The notes under the pieces: model-generated
Database searches by the model: none
What the model was told of the DNA's origin: nothing
Seen by the model: the letters and a program-made list of their open reading frames with translations, nothing else
Shown: positions 18,086 to 27,370 of the stretch, piece by piece
How positions within the stretch are numbered: position 1 is the first letter of the stretch
Layout of the letters: each line of letters begins with the position of its first letter
Assembly (NCBI RefSeq): GCF_003014555.1
Contig: NZ_PYGE01000012.1
Coordinates: 1-64,000, forward strand
Direction of reading: 5' to 3'
Length of the DNA: 64,000 bases
DNA from: Haloactinopolyspora alba
GTDB lineage: Bacteria > Actinomycetota > Actinomycetes > Jiangellales > Jiangellaceae
Made by a program: the position numbers and the translations under genes

Positions 18086-18625
18086 ATGAGAGGCATGGCA
18101 CGCTCGAGCCGAGGCAACCCGTCGCTGGGCGACATCCTGCGCAGCGTCCTGGTGCTCGGCGGTGCGCTGGCCGTCGTCGCGGTCGTGTTCAACCTGCTCA
18201 ACGAGTCCGAACCGCGGCTGCCCGAACCGGTCGACTACTCCGCCGCGCTCGAGGTGGCGCGAGCGGAGTACGGTTACCCGGTGCTGGCGCCCGGAGATCT
18301 TCCCCAGGGCTGGCGCGCCACCAGCGTCGACTTCGCGCAGGAGGCCGGCGGCGACCGGTGGCGGCTGGGCTTTCTCACCGAGGACGAGCAGTACGTCGGC
18401 CTGCGTCAGTCCGACGGCGAGATCGAGGCGTATCGCGACGAGCACCTGGACGGGTTCACCGCCGACGGAGAGAGCACGGTCGACGGCACCCGCTGGACGC
18501 GGATGATCGAGGACGGCAACGCACCCGACCGTGCGCTGGTCCGCGTGCACGACGGCGCCATCACCATCGTCATGGGCACGATGTCGTACGCGTCTCTGGA
18601 GCAGTTCACCGCGCGGCTCCGGTGA
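18086..18625 (+). CDS. DUF4245 single-pass membrane protein
   Basis: 179 residues. One N-terminal membrane helix (about 18-38: SVLVLGGALAVVAVVFNLL) anchors an extracytoplasmic domain. The motif YPVLAPGDLPQGWRATSVDF and the later GYASLEQF-like ending (SYASLEQFTARL) are typical of the actinobacterial DUF4245 family, whose function is unknown. ATG at 18095 is an alternative start. It converges on xseB across a 45-bp gap. Confidence 0.78.
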   Translation: MRGMARSSRGNPSLGDILRSVLVLGGALAVVAVVFNLLNESEPRLPEPVDYSAALEVARAEYGYPVLAPGDLPQGWRATSVDFAQEAGGDRWRLGFLTEDEQYVGLRQSDGEIEAYRDEHLDGFTADGESTVDGTRWTRMIEDGNAPDRALVRVHDGAITIVMGTMSYASLEQFTARLR

Positions 18626-18670
18626 TCGTCAGGGCGCACTGTCGCCGGGGCGGACGTCGTCCCCTGGTGA

Positions 18671-18895
18671 TCACTCCGATTGGGAGTTCTGCTGGCTCGG
18701 CGCGTCCTGCTGGCTCGCCGCGTCCAGCCGTTCGCGCGCACCCTCGAGGTAGCGCTCACACAGTGCCGCGAGCTCCTCGCCGCGCTGCCACATGGCCAGC
18801 GAATCCTCGAGCGTCGTGCCGCCCGCCTCGAGCTTCGCGACGATCTGGACCAGTTCGTCGCGGGCTTCCTCGTACGTCGGCTCGGCGTCGGTCAT
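18671..18895 (-). CDS. xseB: exodeoxyribonuclease VII small subunit
   Basis: 74 residues, the normal size for XseB. The signature TYEEARDELVQIVAKLEAGG and LEDSLAMWQRGEEL...C is clear. It associates with XseA to digest single-stranded DNA. Its partner gene lies upstream on the same strand, but an unrelated F420-type gene has come between them, which is unusual since xseA and xseB are commonly adjacent. The tail is rich in Gln and Ser. Confidence 0.92.
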   Translation of the reverse strand: MTDAEPTYEEARDELVQIVAKLEAGGTTLEDSLAMWQRGEELAALCERYLEGARERLDAASQQDAPSQQNSQSE

Positions 18896-18950
18896 GGACG
18901 GCACCCTAGTCGCGGCGTACCGGCTCCCGCGACCGGCGGGCGCCGATCCG

Positions 18951-19361
18951 TCACGCCGGCCGAGGCTCGAGGACGACGACGGGGATGGTGCGGTCGGTCC
19001 GCTCCTCGTAGGCGCCGAAGTCCGGTATCGCCTCGGTGTGCGCCGCCCAGAGCCGGTCGCGCTCGGTGCCGTCCGGCACCACGGCCGTCGCGGAGATGGT
19101 GCGGTCACCGAGTTCGACGGTGACGTCCGGGTCCGCCTGGACGTTGCGGAACCATGCCGGGTCGTCGTCGGAGCCGCCGTTCGAAGCGGCCACGACGATC
19201 CGCTCGTCGACGCTCGTGTAGGCCAGCGGGGTCACGATCGCGCGCCCGCTGCGTCGTCCCGTGGTGGTGAGCAGGAGCAGAGGCACGCCTTGGAACGGTC
19301 CGCCGACCTGTCCGGCGTTTGAGCGGAACTCGGTGATGATGTTCTCGTTGAACGACGACAC
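18951..19361 (-). CDS. deazaflavin (F420)-dependent nitroreductase-family protein
   Basis: 136 residues of the DDN family. LLLLTTTGRRSGR (about 27-40) and the phosphate-binding TPLAYTSV are characteristic, as is NGGSDDDPAWFRNVQADPDV. These proteins use reduced F420 to reduce quinones or nitro compounds; the substrate is not evident. It lies between xseA and xseB on the same strand. Confidence 0.88.
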   Translation of the reverse strand: MSSFNENIITEFRSNAGQVGGPFQGVPLLLLTTTGRRSGRAIVTPLAYTSVDERIVVAASNGGSDDDPAWFRNVQADPDVTVELGDRTISATAVVPDGTERDRLWAAHTEAIPDFGAYEERTDRTIPVVVLEPRPA

Positions 19362-19424
19362 GGGGGTGCTCCTGTCGGTCTGCGCTGAGGTGATGGACCA
19401 TCTTCAGCGATGACCGTCGATGAA

Positions 19425-20666
19425 CTATTCCGTGTCCGGTGCGGAGTCCGCCGACGGCGGCTCGTCCACGGTGGCGGCGATCTCGCCTCCGCTGACCAGG
19501 AGTCGTAGCCGGTCACCGGCGCTGACCTCGGACGGGTCGCGGACGACGGCGTCGTCGGAGCGTTGCACCACGGCGTAGCCGCGGTCGAGGGTGGCCGCCG
19601 GCGAGAGCGCCCGGACACGGGCACGGGTGTGCTCCACGTCGGACGCGGCGCGGTCCAGCAGGTGGCGCACGGACCGGCGGGCCCGCTGCACCAGTCCGGC
19701 CAGCTCGTCGGTGCGCAGCCGAATGCCGTGGTGCGGGTTCGCCAGGGCCGGGCGCGAGCGCATCGAGTCCAGGCCGGCGCGCTCGCGTTCCAGCCAGCGG
19801 CGCATCGTCGCCCGGATCTGCTCGCGTGCACGCGCCACCCGCTCGAGCTCCTCGTGGACGTCCGGGACGCTGCGGCGGGCCGCGTCCGTCGGCGTCGACG
19901 CACGATAGTCGGCGACCAGGTCGACCAGCGGGGTGTCGCTCTCGTGCCCGATGGCGCTGACGACCGGGGTGGACGCGGCGCCGACGGCTCGGACCAGCGA
20001 CTCGTCCGAGAACGGCAGCAGGTCCTCGACCGAACCGCCGCCACGAGCCATGATGATCACGTCGACGTCCGGGTCACGGTCCAGTGCGCGTAGCACCTCG
20101 AGGATCTGGCTCACCGCGTTCACGCCCTGAACGGCGACCGGTTCGACGCGGAAACGCACGCCCGGCCACCGGCGCCGGGCGTTCTCGAGCACGTCGTGCT
20201 CGGCCTTGGAGTCGCGCCCGCAGATCAGCCCGACCCCGCGCGGCAGGAACGGGAGCGGACGTTTCCGGTCGGTCGCGAACAGACCTTCGGCGGCGAGGAT
20301 CTTGCGCAGCCGCTCGATCCGCGCGAGCAGGTCGCCGAGGCCGACCGGGCGGATGTCGTCCGCCGCCAACGACAGGGTGCCTCGGGTGTGGTACCAGGAC
20401 GGCTTGGCGTGGACGACGACCCGTGCACCGTCGGTGGGCGGCGCCTCCATGGCGTCGAGCAGCCGGGTCGGGCAGGTGACCGTGACCGAGACCTCCGCCG
20501 ACGGGTCGCGCAGCGTCAGGAACGCGGTGGACGTTCCCGGCCGGCGCGAGTACTGGGCGACCTGCCCTTCGACCCACACCGCGCCGAGGCGGCTGATCCA
20601 CTGCCCGATCAGCTGCGAGATCACCCGCACCGGCGCCGGCTTCTCCGGGGATGTGTCCAAGGCCAC
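19425..20666 (-). CDS. xseA: exodeoxyribonuclease VII large subunit
   Basis: 413 residues. An N-terminal OB fold (about 15-110: VSQ-type start, [12 protein letters not shown]) precedes the catalytic XseA domain with [35 protein letters not shown] and [18 protein letters not shown] coiled-coil region and the C-terminal LDRGYAVV motif end the protein. With XseB it forms exonuclease VII. It is divergent from ispH with a 56-bp gap that must hold both promoters. Confidence 0.93.
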   Translation of the reverse strand: MALDTSPEKPAPVRVISQLIGQWISRLGAVWVEGQVAQYSRRPGTSTAFLTLRDPSAEVSVTVTCPTRLLDAMEAPPTDGARVVVHAKPSWYHTRGTLSLAADDIRPVGLGDLLARIERLRKILAAEGLFATDRKRPLPFLPRGVGLICGRDSKAEHDVLENARRRWPGVRFRVEPVAVQGVNAVSQILEVLRALDRDPDVDVIIMARGGGSVEDLLPFSDESLVRAVGAASTPVVSAIGHESDTPLVDLVADYRASTPTDAARRSVPDVHEELERVARAREQIRATMRRWLERERAGLDSMRSRPALANPHHGIRLRTDELAGLVQRARRSVRHLLDRAASDVEHTRARVRALSPAATLDRGYAVVQRSDDAVVRDPSEVSAGDRLRLLVSGGEIAATVDEPPSADSAPDTE

Positions 20667-20722
20667 GGGGACACGTTACGTGCTCGGGCGAGCAGGGCGC
20701 CGTCGCACATACGATGGGTCCC

Positions 20723-21688
20723 ATGACTGCTGAGGGGCGTGTCCTGCTGGCGGCACCGCGCGGGTACTGCGCGGGTGTCGACCGGGCTGTCATCACGGTC
20801 GAGAAGGCGCTCGACCACTACGGGCCACCGGTGTACGTCCGCAAGCAGATCGTGCACAACAAGCACGTGGTCGAGACGCTGGAGGAGCGCGGCGCGATCT
20901 TCGTCGAGGAGCTCGACGAGGTTCCCGAGGGCGCACTCGTGGTGTTCTCCGCGCACGGTGTGTCGCCCATGGTGCACGACCAGGCCGCCAAGCGTGAGCT
21001 GCGCACCATCGACGCCACCTGCCCGCTGGTGACCAAGGTGCACAACGAGGCGCGGCGCTTCGCCAGGGACGACCTCGACATCGTCCTCATCGGCCACGAC
21101 GGCCACGAAGAGGTCGAGGGCACCGCCGGTGAGGCCCCGTCGCACGTGCAGCTGGTCGAGAGCCCGGACGACGTCGAGAACGTCGAGGTGCGCGATCCGT
21201 CCAAGGTGGTGTGGCTGTCGCAGACGACGTTGTCGGTCGACGAGACGTTCCAGACCGTCGACCGGTTGCGCGAGCGGTTCCCGGACCTGATCAGCCCGCC
21301 CAGTGACGACATCTGCTACGCGACGCAGAACCGCCAGGTCGCGGTGAAAGAGATCGCCGCCGAGTCAGAGCTGGTGCTGGTGGTCGGGTCGTCGAACTCG
21401 TCCAACTCGGTGCGCCTGGTCGAGGTGGCGCTCGAGGCCGGCGCGGACGACGCTCACCGGGTCGACAACGCTGACGAGATCGACGAGTCGTGGCTGCAAG
21501 GGGTCCGCACGGTCGGGCTGACCAGCGGCGCATCGGTCCCGGAGGACCTCGTCGCCGGGGTGATCGACTGGCTGGCCGAGCGTGGTTTCCCGACGGTCGA
21601 GGAGCACCGCACCACCGAGGAGTCGCTGATCTTCTCGCTGCCCCGCGAACTCCGCCGCGACCTCAAGTCGTCTGCTGCCTCGGAATGA
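20723..21688 (+). CDS. ispH: 4-hydroxy-3-methylbut-2-enyl diphosphate reductase
   Basis: 321 residues. It catalyses the last step of the MEP isoprenoid pathway. The three [4Fe-4S] cysteines are visible in PRGYCAGV (about 13), DATCPL (about 100) and DICYATQNR (about 200), with the HGV motif and the SSNSSNS substrate loop. ATG 20723 gives the usual N-terminus [17 protein letters not shown] 20714 is also in frame. It is monocistronic. Confidence 0.94.
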   Translation: MTAEGRVLLAAPRGYCAGVDRAVITVEKALDHYGPPVYVRKQIVHNKHVVETLEERGAIFVEELDEVPEGALVVFSAHGVSPMVHDQAAKRELRTIDATCPLVTKVHNEARRFARDDLDIVLIGHDGHEEVEGTAGEAPSHVQLVESPDDVENVEVRDPSKVVWLSQTTLSVDETFQTVDRLRERFPDLISPPSDDICYATQNRQVAVKEIAAESELVLVVGSSNSSNSVRLVEVALEAGADDAHRVDNADEIDESWLQGVRTVGLTSGASVPEDLVAGVIDWLAERGFPTVEEHRTTEESLIFSLPRELRRDLKSSAASE

Positions 21689-21765
21689 TCATGTAGTCGT
21701 GTGGGCTCAGTCTTCTGAGCTCAGTCTTCGGCGCACAGTGCCGCGGGCAGCTTGTGGCGCCCGCT

Positions 21766-22656
21766 TCACGGGTCGGGGAGTTGGAAGTGCCAGATGACCA
21801 GCGAGGGTCGACCGCTGGCCGCCCGGACCACCGAGGGCATGTAGGCCATCAGCGACCATGGCCAGTCTTGCCAGTCTCCGATTTCGGTCGTTGGTTCGGG
21901 TAGTGGTCCGGCCGCACGGTTGCTGTGTGGCTCCTCGCACCGCTTGACCTGCAGACCGAGGCTCAAGGCCGGGCGAAGGTAGTCGCCGAGTTGGTGGCGG
22001 CAGGTGGTCACGATGCGCGGTTCGCCTCCCGGGTCCGATCCCTTGATCGCCGAGCCGCGGGTAACGAGTTCGTGGTGCACATCCGAGATCACCAAGTCGC
22101 CGCCGGGACGCAGCACGCGCGTGAACTCTGCCAATGCAGGAGCGAGGTCAGGGACGTGGACGAGGGCGAGTGCACAGACGATGACGTCGACCGAGTCGTC
22201 CGGCAGTGGCAGCCGTTCCACGTCCCCGACGTGGAACTCGCCGTCGGGGACACGCTGGCGAGCGTGAGCGAGCATGTCGGGTGAGCTGTCGACGCCGATC
22301 ACCTGGTGCCCGCTCTCGGCGAGGAGTTCGGCGAAGCGGCCGGTCCCGCAGGCAGCGTCGAGCGCTACGCCGGGCTTCCGGTCACTCAGAAACTCGGTGA
22401 CGAACGGCACGTCGACGTCGAACAGCCCGCCGCCTGCCTGTGCGTCATAGCTGGCGGAGCGTTGCTGGTAGATGTCGGCCGGGCCCGCCCACCCGGCGTG
22501 CACCCCGCGGTCACGCAACTTCTCGTCGTCGAGCAATCGGCGGATCTCGGCAAGCCGGGCATCGGTGAACTCGCGATCGTGATCACCGGCCCACCCGTCA
22601 AGCAGTGCGACGCCTTCGAGGCCGATCAGAAAGGCCAGGGGGTCCTGGTAGATCAT
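21766..22656 (-). CDS. class I SAM-dependent methyltransferase
   Basis: About 296 residues. Motif I is VALDAACGTGRFAELLAE (about 118), followed by the acidic VIGVDSSPDML, the PLPDDSVDVIVCALALVHV motif and LRPGGDLVISDVH. The substrate is unknown; the C-terminal part has WPWSLMAYMP, seen in small-molecule methyltransferases. Met at 22656 is preferred to the longer frame that runs to 22722 through a dispersed repeat. It converges on ispH across 77 bp that contain the repeated decamer GCTCAGTCTT and a short CTCAG/CTGAG hairpin. Confidence 0.75.
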   Translation of the reverse strand: MIYQDPLAFLIGLEGVALLDGWAGDHDREFTDARLAEIRRLLDDEKLRDRGVHAGWAGPADIYQQRSASYDAQAGGGLFDVDVPFVTEFLSDRKPGVALDAACGTGRFAELLAESGHQVIGVDSSPDMLAHARQRVPDGEFHVGDVERLPLPDDSVDVIVCALALVHVPDLAPALAEFTRVLRPGGDLVISDVHHELVTRGSAIKGSDPGGEPRIVTTCRHQLGDYLRPALSLGLQVKRCEEPHSNRAAGPLPEPTTEIGDWQDWPWSLMAYMPSVVRAASGRPSLVIWHFQLPDP

Positions 22657-22709
22657 GGAGACTGACCGTAGATGAGGGCGAAGAGCCGGGCTACCGAATT
22701 TCCGCCCAG

Positions 22710-22771
22710 CATGGAATTGCATGCGTCACGAGGCGTGCAGGCCTGGTGACGCGTAGACACGCCTGGTGATG
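22710..22771 (+). repeat. dispersed repeat, copy at 22.7 kb
   Basis: This copy begins CATGGAATTGCATGCGTCAC and continues through GTGCAGGCCTGGTGACGCGT to CGCCTGGTGATG. It aligns without gaps to 54393-54454, differing mainly in the middle. It lies upstream of the methyltransferase gene, between two minus-strand genes. See the copies at 50407 and 54378. Confidence 0.65.
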
Positions 22772-22826
22772 GCGGCGCATCGATCACCGGCGCAGCGGAT
22801 TGGTCGCGGAGAGTCCGCCGGTGTGC

Positions 22827-23273
22827 TCAGTCCTTGGCGCAGCGGCCGCCAAGGCCACCGGCGAGCAGGACGACGGCCCAGATGGCCAGCGGAACGCCGG
22901 GCCAGAAGTTCTGGACCTCGCCGGACGCGACGCCGGTGATCGCCCAGATGCCGATCATGATGACGGCGCCGCCCAGCCAGGCCTTCCACTCGCCGAAGTA
23001 CTGGGCCATCTCGCGCCGCTGCCGTTCGTCGGCCTTGCGCTGCTGTTCGGCGCGCACCTGTGCCCTCTGCCGCTCCAACGGCTGGGGGAGATCGGCGGTG
23101 AGCAGGTCGAGCTCGCCGTAGGTGCGTGCCTGCCACGCGGCGTCGAGGCGGCGTTCGTACTCGTCCTGGTCGAGGCGCCCTTCACCGAAAGCGTCGCGGA
23201 GATCACCGGCGACGACGTCGCGATCGTCGTCGGACGCGCGGTACTCGGGACGGTGGATGGTGTCGTCGCTCAT
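22827..23273 (-). CDS. DUF1707 protein with a 2TM domain
   Basis: 148 residues. DUF1707 (about 10-62: RASDDDRDVVAGDLRDAFGEGRLDQDEYERRL...ARTYGELDLLTADLP) is followed by a charged, Gln/Arg-rich helix (about 65-90). Two membrane helices, AVIMIGIWAITGV and VPLAIWAVVLLAGGL, complete the protein. This is a common actinobacterial architecture of unknown function and the third DUF1707 gene in the window. The next 172 bp to rmuC hold no gene. Confidence 0.82.
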   Translation of the reverse strand: MSDDTIHRPEYRASDDDRDVVAGDLRDAFGEGRLDQDEYERRLDAAWQARTYGELDLLTADLPQPLERQRAQVRAEQQRKADERQRREMAQYFGEWKAWLGGAVIMIGIWAITGVASGEVQNFWPGVPLAIWAVVLLAGGLGGRCAKD

Positions 23274-23445
23274 GACCGCCTCCCCTCCGGCATGCCCGGT
23301 TCGTCCCAGGATACGACCGATCGGCGGCTACGGAACCCGTTCGAGCTATCCGAACGAGACAGCCCGAACGCCGACACGGCGGCGCCGGCGGCGTCTCACG
23401 CCTTCGCGATCCGACGTCCCGACGGTTTGCCGACGTGCCGCCGGG

Positions 23446-24909
23446 CTATCCGTTGGTGCCGTCGCGCTCGGTGTCCGCGCCGGCGGCGTTGACGCCGTAC
23501 CTGGGGTCGGCGTCGATGTCGTCGAGCGCGAGCAACGACTGGTCCGGAGCGGCGGCGAGGTCGGCCGGCTGGATCTGCCGCGTCGTCCGCTCGACCTGCG
23601 CGGGGCTCTCGAGCTCGTCGTCGACGACTTCGAGCTCGGTCATCTTCCGGGCGGTCACGAGGACTCTGCTCTCGAGAGAACTGACCGTCTCGTTGTACGC
23701 CTTGACGGCGTTGTCGAGCTGCCGGCCGAGCTTGCCGACATGCCTGCCCATGGTCGACAGGCGCGTGTGCAGCTCCCGGCCGAGCTGCAGCACCTGCTGC
23801 GCGTTGCGTGCCAGCGCCTCCTGGCGCCAGGTGTAGCCGACCGTGCGCAGCAGCGCGACGAGCGTCGCCGGGGTGGCGAGGACGACGTTGCGCTCGAAGG
23901 CGTGCTCGAACAGCGACGGATCCTGCTGCAGCGCGGCGTCGAGGAACACGTCCGACGGGACGAACATCACGACGAACTCCGGCGTCGGCGCGAACTGCGC
24001 CCAGTACTGCTTGCCGGCGAGCGAGTCGATGTGCGCCTGCAGGTGCCGGGCGTGCGCGGCCAGCCGGTCGTTGCGGGTGGCGTCGTCGCGCGCCTCCTGC
24101 GCTTCGAGATAACCGCTGAACGACACCTTCGCGTCGACGACGACGCGCTTGCCGCCGGCGAGATGGACGAGCATGTCCGGCCGCAGCTTGCCGTCGGCGG
24201 TGTCGGCGGTGGCCTGCTCGACGAAGTCGACGTGCTCGAGCATGCCGGCGGCCTCGACGACGCGGCGCAACTGCAGCTCGCCCCAGCGCCCACGGACCTG
24301 GGGCGCGCGCAGCGCGGTGACCAGCTGCTGGGTCTCGAGCCGCAGCTTCTCGGAGTTCTGGCCCATGCTCTCGACCTGGGTGCGCAGCTCGGCGTAGGCG
24401 GCGGACCGGGCGCGCTCGAGCTCGTTGGCGTGCTCGGTGACCTTGGCGAGCTGCTCGTTCAGCGGCTTGACCATGGCCTCCACCGCGGCGCGGCGATGCT
24501 CGAGTTCGGTCTTGGTGCGTTCCTCGGAGCCCTTCAACTGCTCGGTGGCGAGCTCGAGGAACTCGGCGCGGTTGCGGCGCAGGGCGTCGTTGGACAGCCG
24601 GTCGAACTCCTGGGTGAGCCGTTCCTGTTCGGTGCGCAGCAGGGCGAGCTTCTCGTCCGCGCTGTTGCGGGTGTGCTCGATCTGGGCCTCGAGCCGTGCC
24701 TTGTCGGCCTGGGCCTGGCGGAGGTGCTGCTCGGCGTCGTCGAGCTCGGCGTGTGCGGTGTCGCGCTCACCACGGATGGTGTCGCGTTCGGCGCGGGCGG
24801 CGTTGCGCTCGGCCGCCAGCGTGGCGGTGCGGCCGCGGACGGTCAGCGCCCCGAGCGCGAACCCGACGAGCAGGGCGAGTGCCGCTACGACCAGACCGGT
24901 GGCATCCAT
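23446..24909 (-). CDS. rmuC: DNA recombination protein RmuC
   Basis: 487 residues. One N-terminal membrane helix (about 4-24) is followed by a long coiled coil (about 30-200) and the RmuC nuclease-like domain (about 210-440). That domain includes VRGRWGELQLRRVVEAAGML, RPDMLVHLAGGK and VVVDAKVSFSGYLEA, the putative active-site D-x-K. RmuC limits inversions at short repeats. It is divergent from ychF with a 119-bp gap. Confidence 0.93.
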   Translation of the reverse strand: MDATGLVVAALALLVGFALGALTVRGRTATLAAERNAARAERDTIRGERDTAHAELDDAEQHLRQAQADKARLEAQIEHTRNSADEKLALLRTEQERLTQEFDRLSNDALRRNRAEFLELATEQLKGSEERTKTELEHRRAAVEAMVKPLNEQLAKVTEHANELERARSAAYAELRTQVESMGQNSEKLRLETQQLVTALRAPQVRGRWGELQLRRVVEAAGMLEHVDFVEQATADTADGKLRPDMLVHLAGGKRVVVDAKVSFSGYLEAQEARDDATRNDRLAAHARHLQAHIDSLAGKQYWAQFAPTPEFVVMFVPSDVFLDAALQQDPSLFEHAFERNVVLATPATLVALLRTVGYTWRQEALARNAQQVLQLGRELHTRLSTMGRHVGKLGRQLDNAVKAYNETVSSLESRVLVTARKMTELEVVDDELESPAQVERTTRQIQPADLAAAPDQSLLALDDIDADPRYGVNAAGADTERDGTNG

Positions 24910-25028
24910 GTGTCCACTGTGCCTTCCGCCTCAGACACATCGTCGAAGGCGCGGCGTGACCTGCTGGTACGAGTTGCCGATGCCCGTGTGCCACGGCCGG
25001 GCTCCGGTGACGCGTACCCTTGACGACC

Positions 25029-26102
25029 GTGAGTCTCACCATCGGTATCGTCGGCCTGCCCAACGTCGGCAAGTCCACCCTGTTCAACGCCCTGACCAAG
25101 AACGATGTGCTGTCGGCGAACTACCCGTTCGCCACCATCGAGCCGAACGTGGGCGTCGTCGGGGTGCCCGACGACCGGCTGGGAACGCTGGCCGGCATCT
25201 TCGAGTCCGCGCGCGAGCTGCCGGCGACGGTGAGCTTCGTCGACATCGCCGGCATCGTGACCGGCGCGTCCGAGGGGCAGGGCCTGGGGAACAAGTTCCT
25301 CGCCAACATCCGCGAGGCCGATGCCATCTGCCAGGTCATCCGCGTGTTCGACGACCCGGACGTGGTGCACGTCGACGGCGAGGTGGCGCCGCGTCGCGAC
25401 ATCGAGACGATCAACACCGAGCTCATCCTCGCCGACCTGCAGACCATCGAGAACGCGCTACCGCGGCTGGCCAAGGAAGCCCGGATGGCCAAGGACAAGC
25501 AGGCGACGGTCGCCGCGATCGAGGAGGCGAAGGCCGTCCTCGAGCAGGGACGGACCGTGTTCGAGGCCGGGCTGGACATCGAACCGCTGCGTGACCTGCA
25601 CCTGCTCACGGCGAAGCCGTTCCTGTACGTGTTCAACATGGACGACGACGAGCTGACCGACGACGGTCTCAAGGACCGGCTGCGCGCGCTGGTCGCTCCG
25701 GCCGAGGCGATCTTCCTGGATGCGAAGATCGAGGCCGAGCTGGCGGAGCTGTCCGACGACGAGGCGCTCGAGCTGTTGCAATCGACCGGCCAGGAGGAGT
25801 CCGGGCTGGACATGCTCGCCCGCGTCGGCTTCGACACGCTGGGTCTGCAGACGTACCTGACGGCCGGGCCGAAGGAGGCCCGGGCCTGGACCATCCCCAA
25901 GGGAGCGACGGCCCCGCAAGCCGCCGGCGTCATCCACACCGACTTCCAGAAGGGCTTCATCAAGGCCGAGATCGTGTCCTACGACGATCTGGTGGCGTGT
26001 GGCTCGATGGCCGAGGCCAAGGCGAAGGGCCTGGTCCGGATCGAGGGCAAGGACTACGTCATGGCCGACGGCGACGTGGTGGAGTTCCGGTTTAACGTCT
26101 AG
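25029..26102 (+). CDS. ychF: redox-regulated ATPase YchF
   Basis: 357 residues of the Obg-family YchF/OLA1 type. Walker A is GLPNVGKST (8-16), the G3 region is DIAGIVTGASEGQGLGN, NMDDDE replaces the NKxD guanine motif (so ATP is preferred), and a C-terminal TGS domain ends VVEFRFNV. GTG 25029 gives the family N-terminus MSLTIGIVGLPN; a TTG at 25020 is in frame. The last 20 bases of the coding region recur at 27227-27246. Confidence 0.94.
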   Translation: MSLTIGIVGLPNVGKSTLFNALTKNDVLSANYPFATIEPNVGVVGVPDDRLGTLAGIFESARELPATVSFVDIAGIVTGASEGQGLGNKFLANIREADAICQVIRVFDDPDVVHVDGEVAPRRDIETINTELILADLQTIENALPRLAKEARMAKDKQATVAAIEEAKAVLEQGRTVFEAGLDIEPLRDLHLLTAKPFLYVFNMDDDELTDDGLKDRLRALVAPAEAIFLDAKIEAELAELSDDEALELLQSTGQEESGLDMLARVGFDTLGLQTYLTAGPKEARAWTIPKGATAPQAAGVIHTDFQKGFIKAEIVSYDDLVACGSMAEAKAKGLVRIEGKDYVMADGDVVEFRFNV

Positions 26103-26127
26103 CGTTAATGACGCACTCCGTTATACA
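26092..26127 (+). promoter_or_regulatory. promoter and possible operator of the higBA cassette
   Basis: TTAACG-TCTAG-CGTTAA (26092-26108) is a perfect 6-bp dyad across the ychF stop codon. A -10-like TATACA lies at 26122-26127, eight bases before the higB ATG, so the transcript would be nearly leaderless. HigA antitoxins repress their own promoter, so the dyad is a candidate operator. A weaker ATAC-N7-GTAT dyad spans the -10. Confidence 0.45.
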
Positions 26128-26135
26128 CTGGTCGT

Positions 26136-26417
26136 ATGATCAGATCGTTCGGCAGCAAGGACACCGAGCGCATCTGGCATGAGCAGTACGTCAAGCGCGT
26201 CGACCGGACGGTGCAGCGGGCGACCCTGCGCAAGCTCGAGCTGATCCATGCGGCGAAGGATGTCGAGGATCTTCGGGTTCCGCCAGGCAACCGGCTGGAG
26301 CGCCTCGTCGGCGACCGTCGCGGGCAGCACAGCATCCGGGTGAACGCGCAATGGCGGATCTGCTTCGTCTGGAGAGAGGGAGGTGCGGAAGATGTCGAAC
26401 TCGTCGACTACCACTGA
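26136..26417 (+). CDS. higB: HigB-type RelE/ParE-family toxin
   Basis: 93 residues. The small basic fold is typical of HigB: MIRSFGSKDTERIWHEQ, LELIHAAKDVEDLRVPPGNRLE and HSIRVNAQWRICFVW are close to the family consensus. HigB toxins cleave mRNA on the ribosome. The gene order toxin-antitoxin and the overlap with higA are diagnostic. It starts 33 bp after the ychF stop. Confidence 0.92.
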   Translation: MIRSFGSKDTERIWHEQYVKRVDRTVQRATLRKLELIHAAKDVEDLRVPPGNRLERLVGDRRGQHSIRVNAQWRICFVWREGGAEDVELVDYH

Positions 26418-26712
26418 GGCTGACCTGATCGAGCCGATCCATCCGGGAGAGATCCTGATGGAGGACTTCATCGAGGGCTTCGAGATCACGCAGAACAAGC
26501 TGGCCACCTCGATCGCTGTATCGCCGCGCCGGATCAACGAGATCGTGCACGGCAAGCGGGGCATCACCGCGGACACGGCGATCCGTCTGGCGCGGTACTT
26601 CGGGACCTCGGAGGAGTTCTGGATGAACCTGCAGTCGAACTACGAGCTGCGGCTCGAGCGCCGGGCGCTGCGCGACAAGGTCGCGGCGATCACCCCGCTC
26701 AAGGTCGCGTGA
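26392..26712 (+). CDS. higA: HigA-type antitoxin with Xre helix-turn-helix
   Basis: 106 residues. IHPGEILMEDFIEGFEITQNKL leads into a helix-turn-helix (about 35-60: SPRRINEIVHGKRGITADTA) and RLARYFGTSEEFWMNLQ, all typical of HigA. It neutralises HigB and represses the pair. ATG 26392 follows the GAGGGAG ribosome site; GTG 26383 is possible. It overlaps higB by about 26 bp and the NUDIX gene by GTGA. Confidence 0.92.
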   Translation: MSNSSTTTEADLIEPIHPGEILMEDFIEGFEITQNKLATSIAVSPRRINEIVHGKRGITADTAIRLARYFGTSEEFWMNLQSNYELRLERRALRDKVAAITPLKVA

Positions 26713-27188
26713 GCGTCGGTCCAGAGCGCCGGCGGGTGCAGAAGGTCGTCGGCTACGTCGTCAGTGACGGTCGGCTGTTGGTGTTCACGCATGACGACTT
26801 CCCCCTCGAGGTCACCGGCGTCCAGGTTCCGGCAGGGACCATCGAGTCAGGCGAGCAGCCCGCGGCTGCGGTGGCCCGCGAGGTGTGGGAGGAGACTGGG
26901 GTCGACGTCCGTATCGTCCGCGCACTGGGTGTCGAACAGTACGATATGTGGCCTTCCAAGCCGGAGCTGCACGAGCGCTACTTCTTCCAGCTCGCGCCAC
27001 GTGGTGACAGCTTGGCGGAACGGTGGCGCGCAGGGGAGGAGCTGCCATCCGACGGAGGGGCCCCGCAGTGGTGGACGTGTCAGTGGATACCGCTGGAGCA
27101 GGCTCACGTGCTGTGTAACGGCTTCGGCGCGCGACTCGGCGAGATCATTCTCGGGGCCAGCGATGGTACGACGGTCGAGGGTGGATAG
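26709..27188 (+). CDS. NUDIX hydrolase
   Basis: 159 residues. The Nudix box is complete: G-x5-E-x7-REVWEETGV near residues 42-64. NUDIX enzymes hydrolyse nucleoside diphosphates linked to other groups; the substrate is unknown. The GTG start overlaps the higA stop, so it is a third gene of the toxin-antitoxin transcript, an uncommon companion. Confidence 0.88.
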   Translation: MSVGPERRRVQKVVGYVVSDGRLLVFTHDDFPLEVTGVQVPAGTIESGEQPAAAVAREVWEETGVDVRIVRALGVEQYDMWPSKPELHERYFFQLAPRGDSLAERWRAGEELPSDGGAPQWWTCQWIPLEQAHVLCNGFGARLGEIILGASDGTTVEGG

Positions 27189-27226
27189 TTCGACCTCTCC
27201 GTGATGGTTCTACGTGCCGGAACGCA

Positions 27227-27246
27227 GTGGAGTTCCGGTTCAACGT
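27227..27246 (+). repeat. displaced second copy of the ychF 3' end
   Basis: These 20 bases match 26079-26098 at 19 of 20 positions (one T to C). Read in frame they encode VEFRFNV followed by TGA, the conserved end of YchF. The copy lies after the higB-higA-NUDIX cassette, as expected if the cassette inserted into the end of ychF. The rest of the gap 27189-27370 holds no gene. Confidence 0.75.
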
Positions 27247-27370
27247 GTGACCCGCGTGCGCTGAGACACCTCGTGCGCTCGGGCGTACGGTCTGCACCGT
27301 GAGGCGTAGGACAGGATCCGTGAGTGCTCCGGTCAGGAGGAAACGCGCGGCTCCCGCTCCCGATCGGTCT

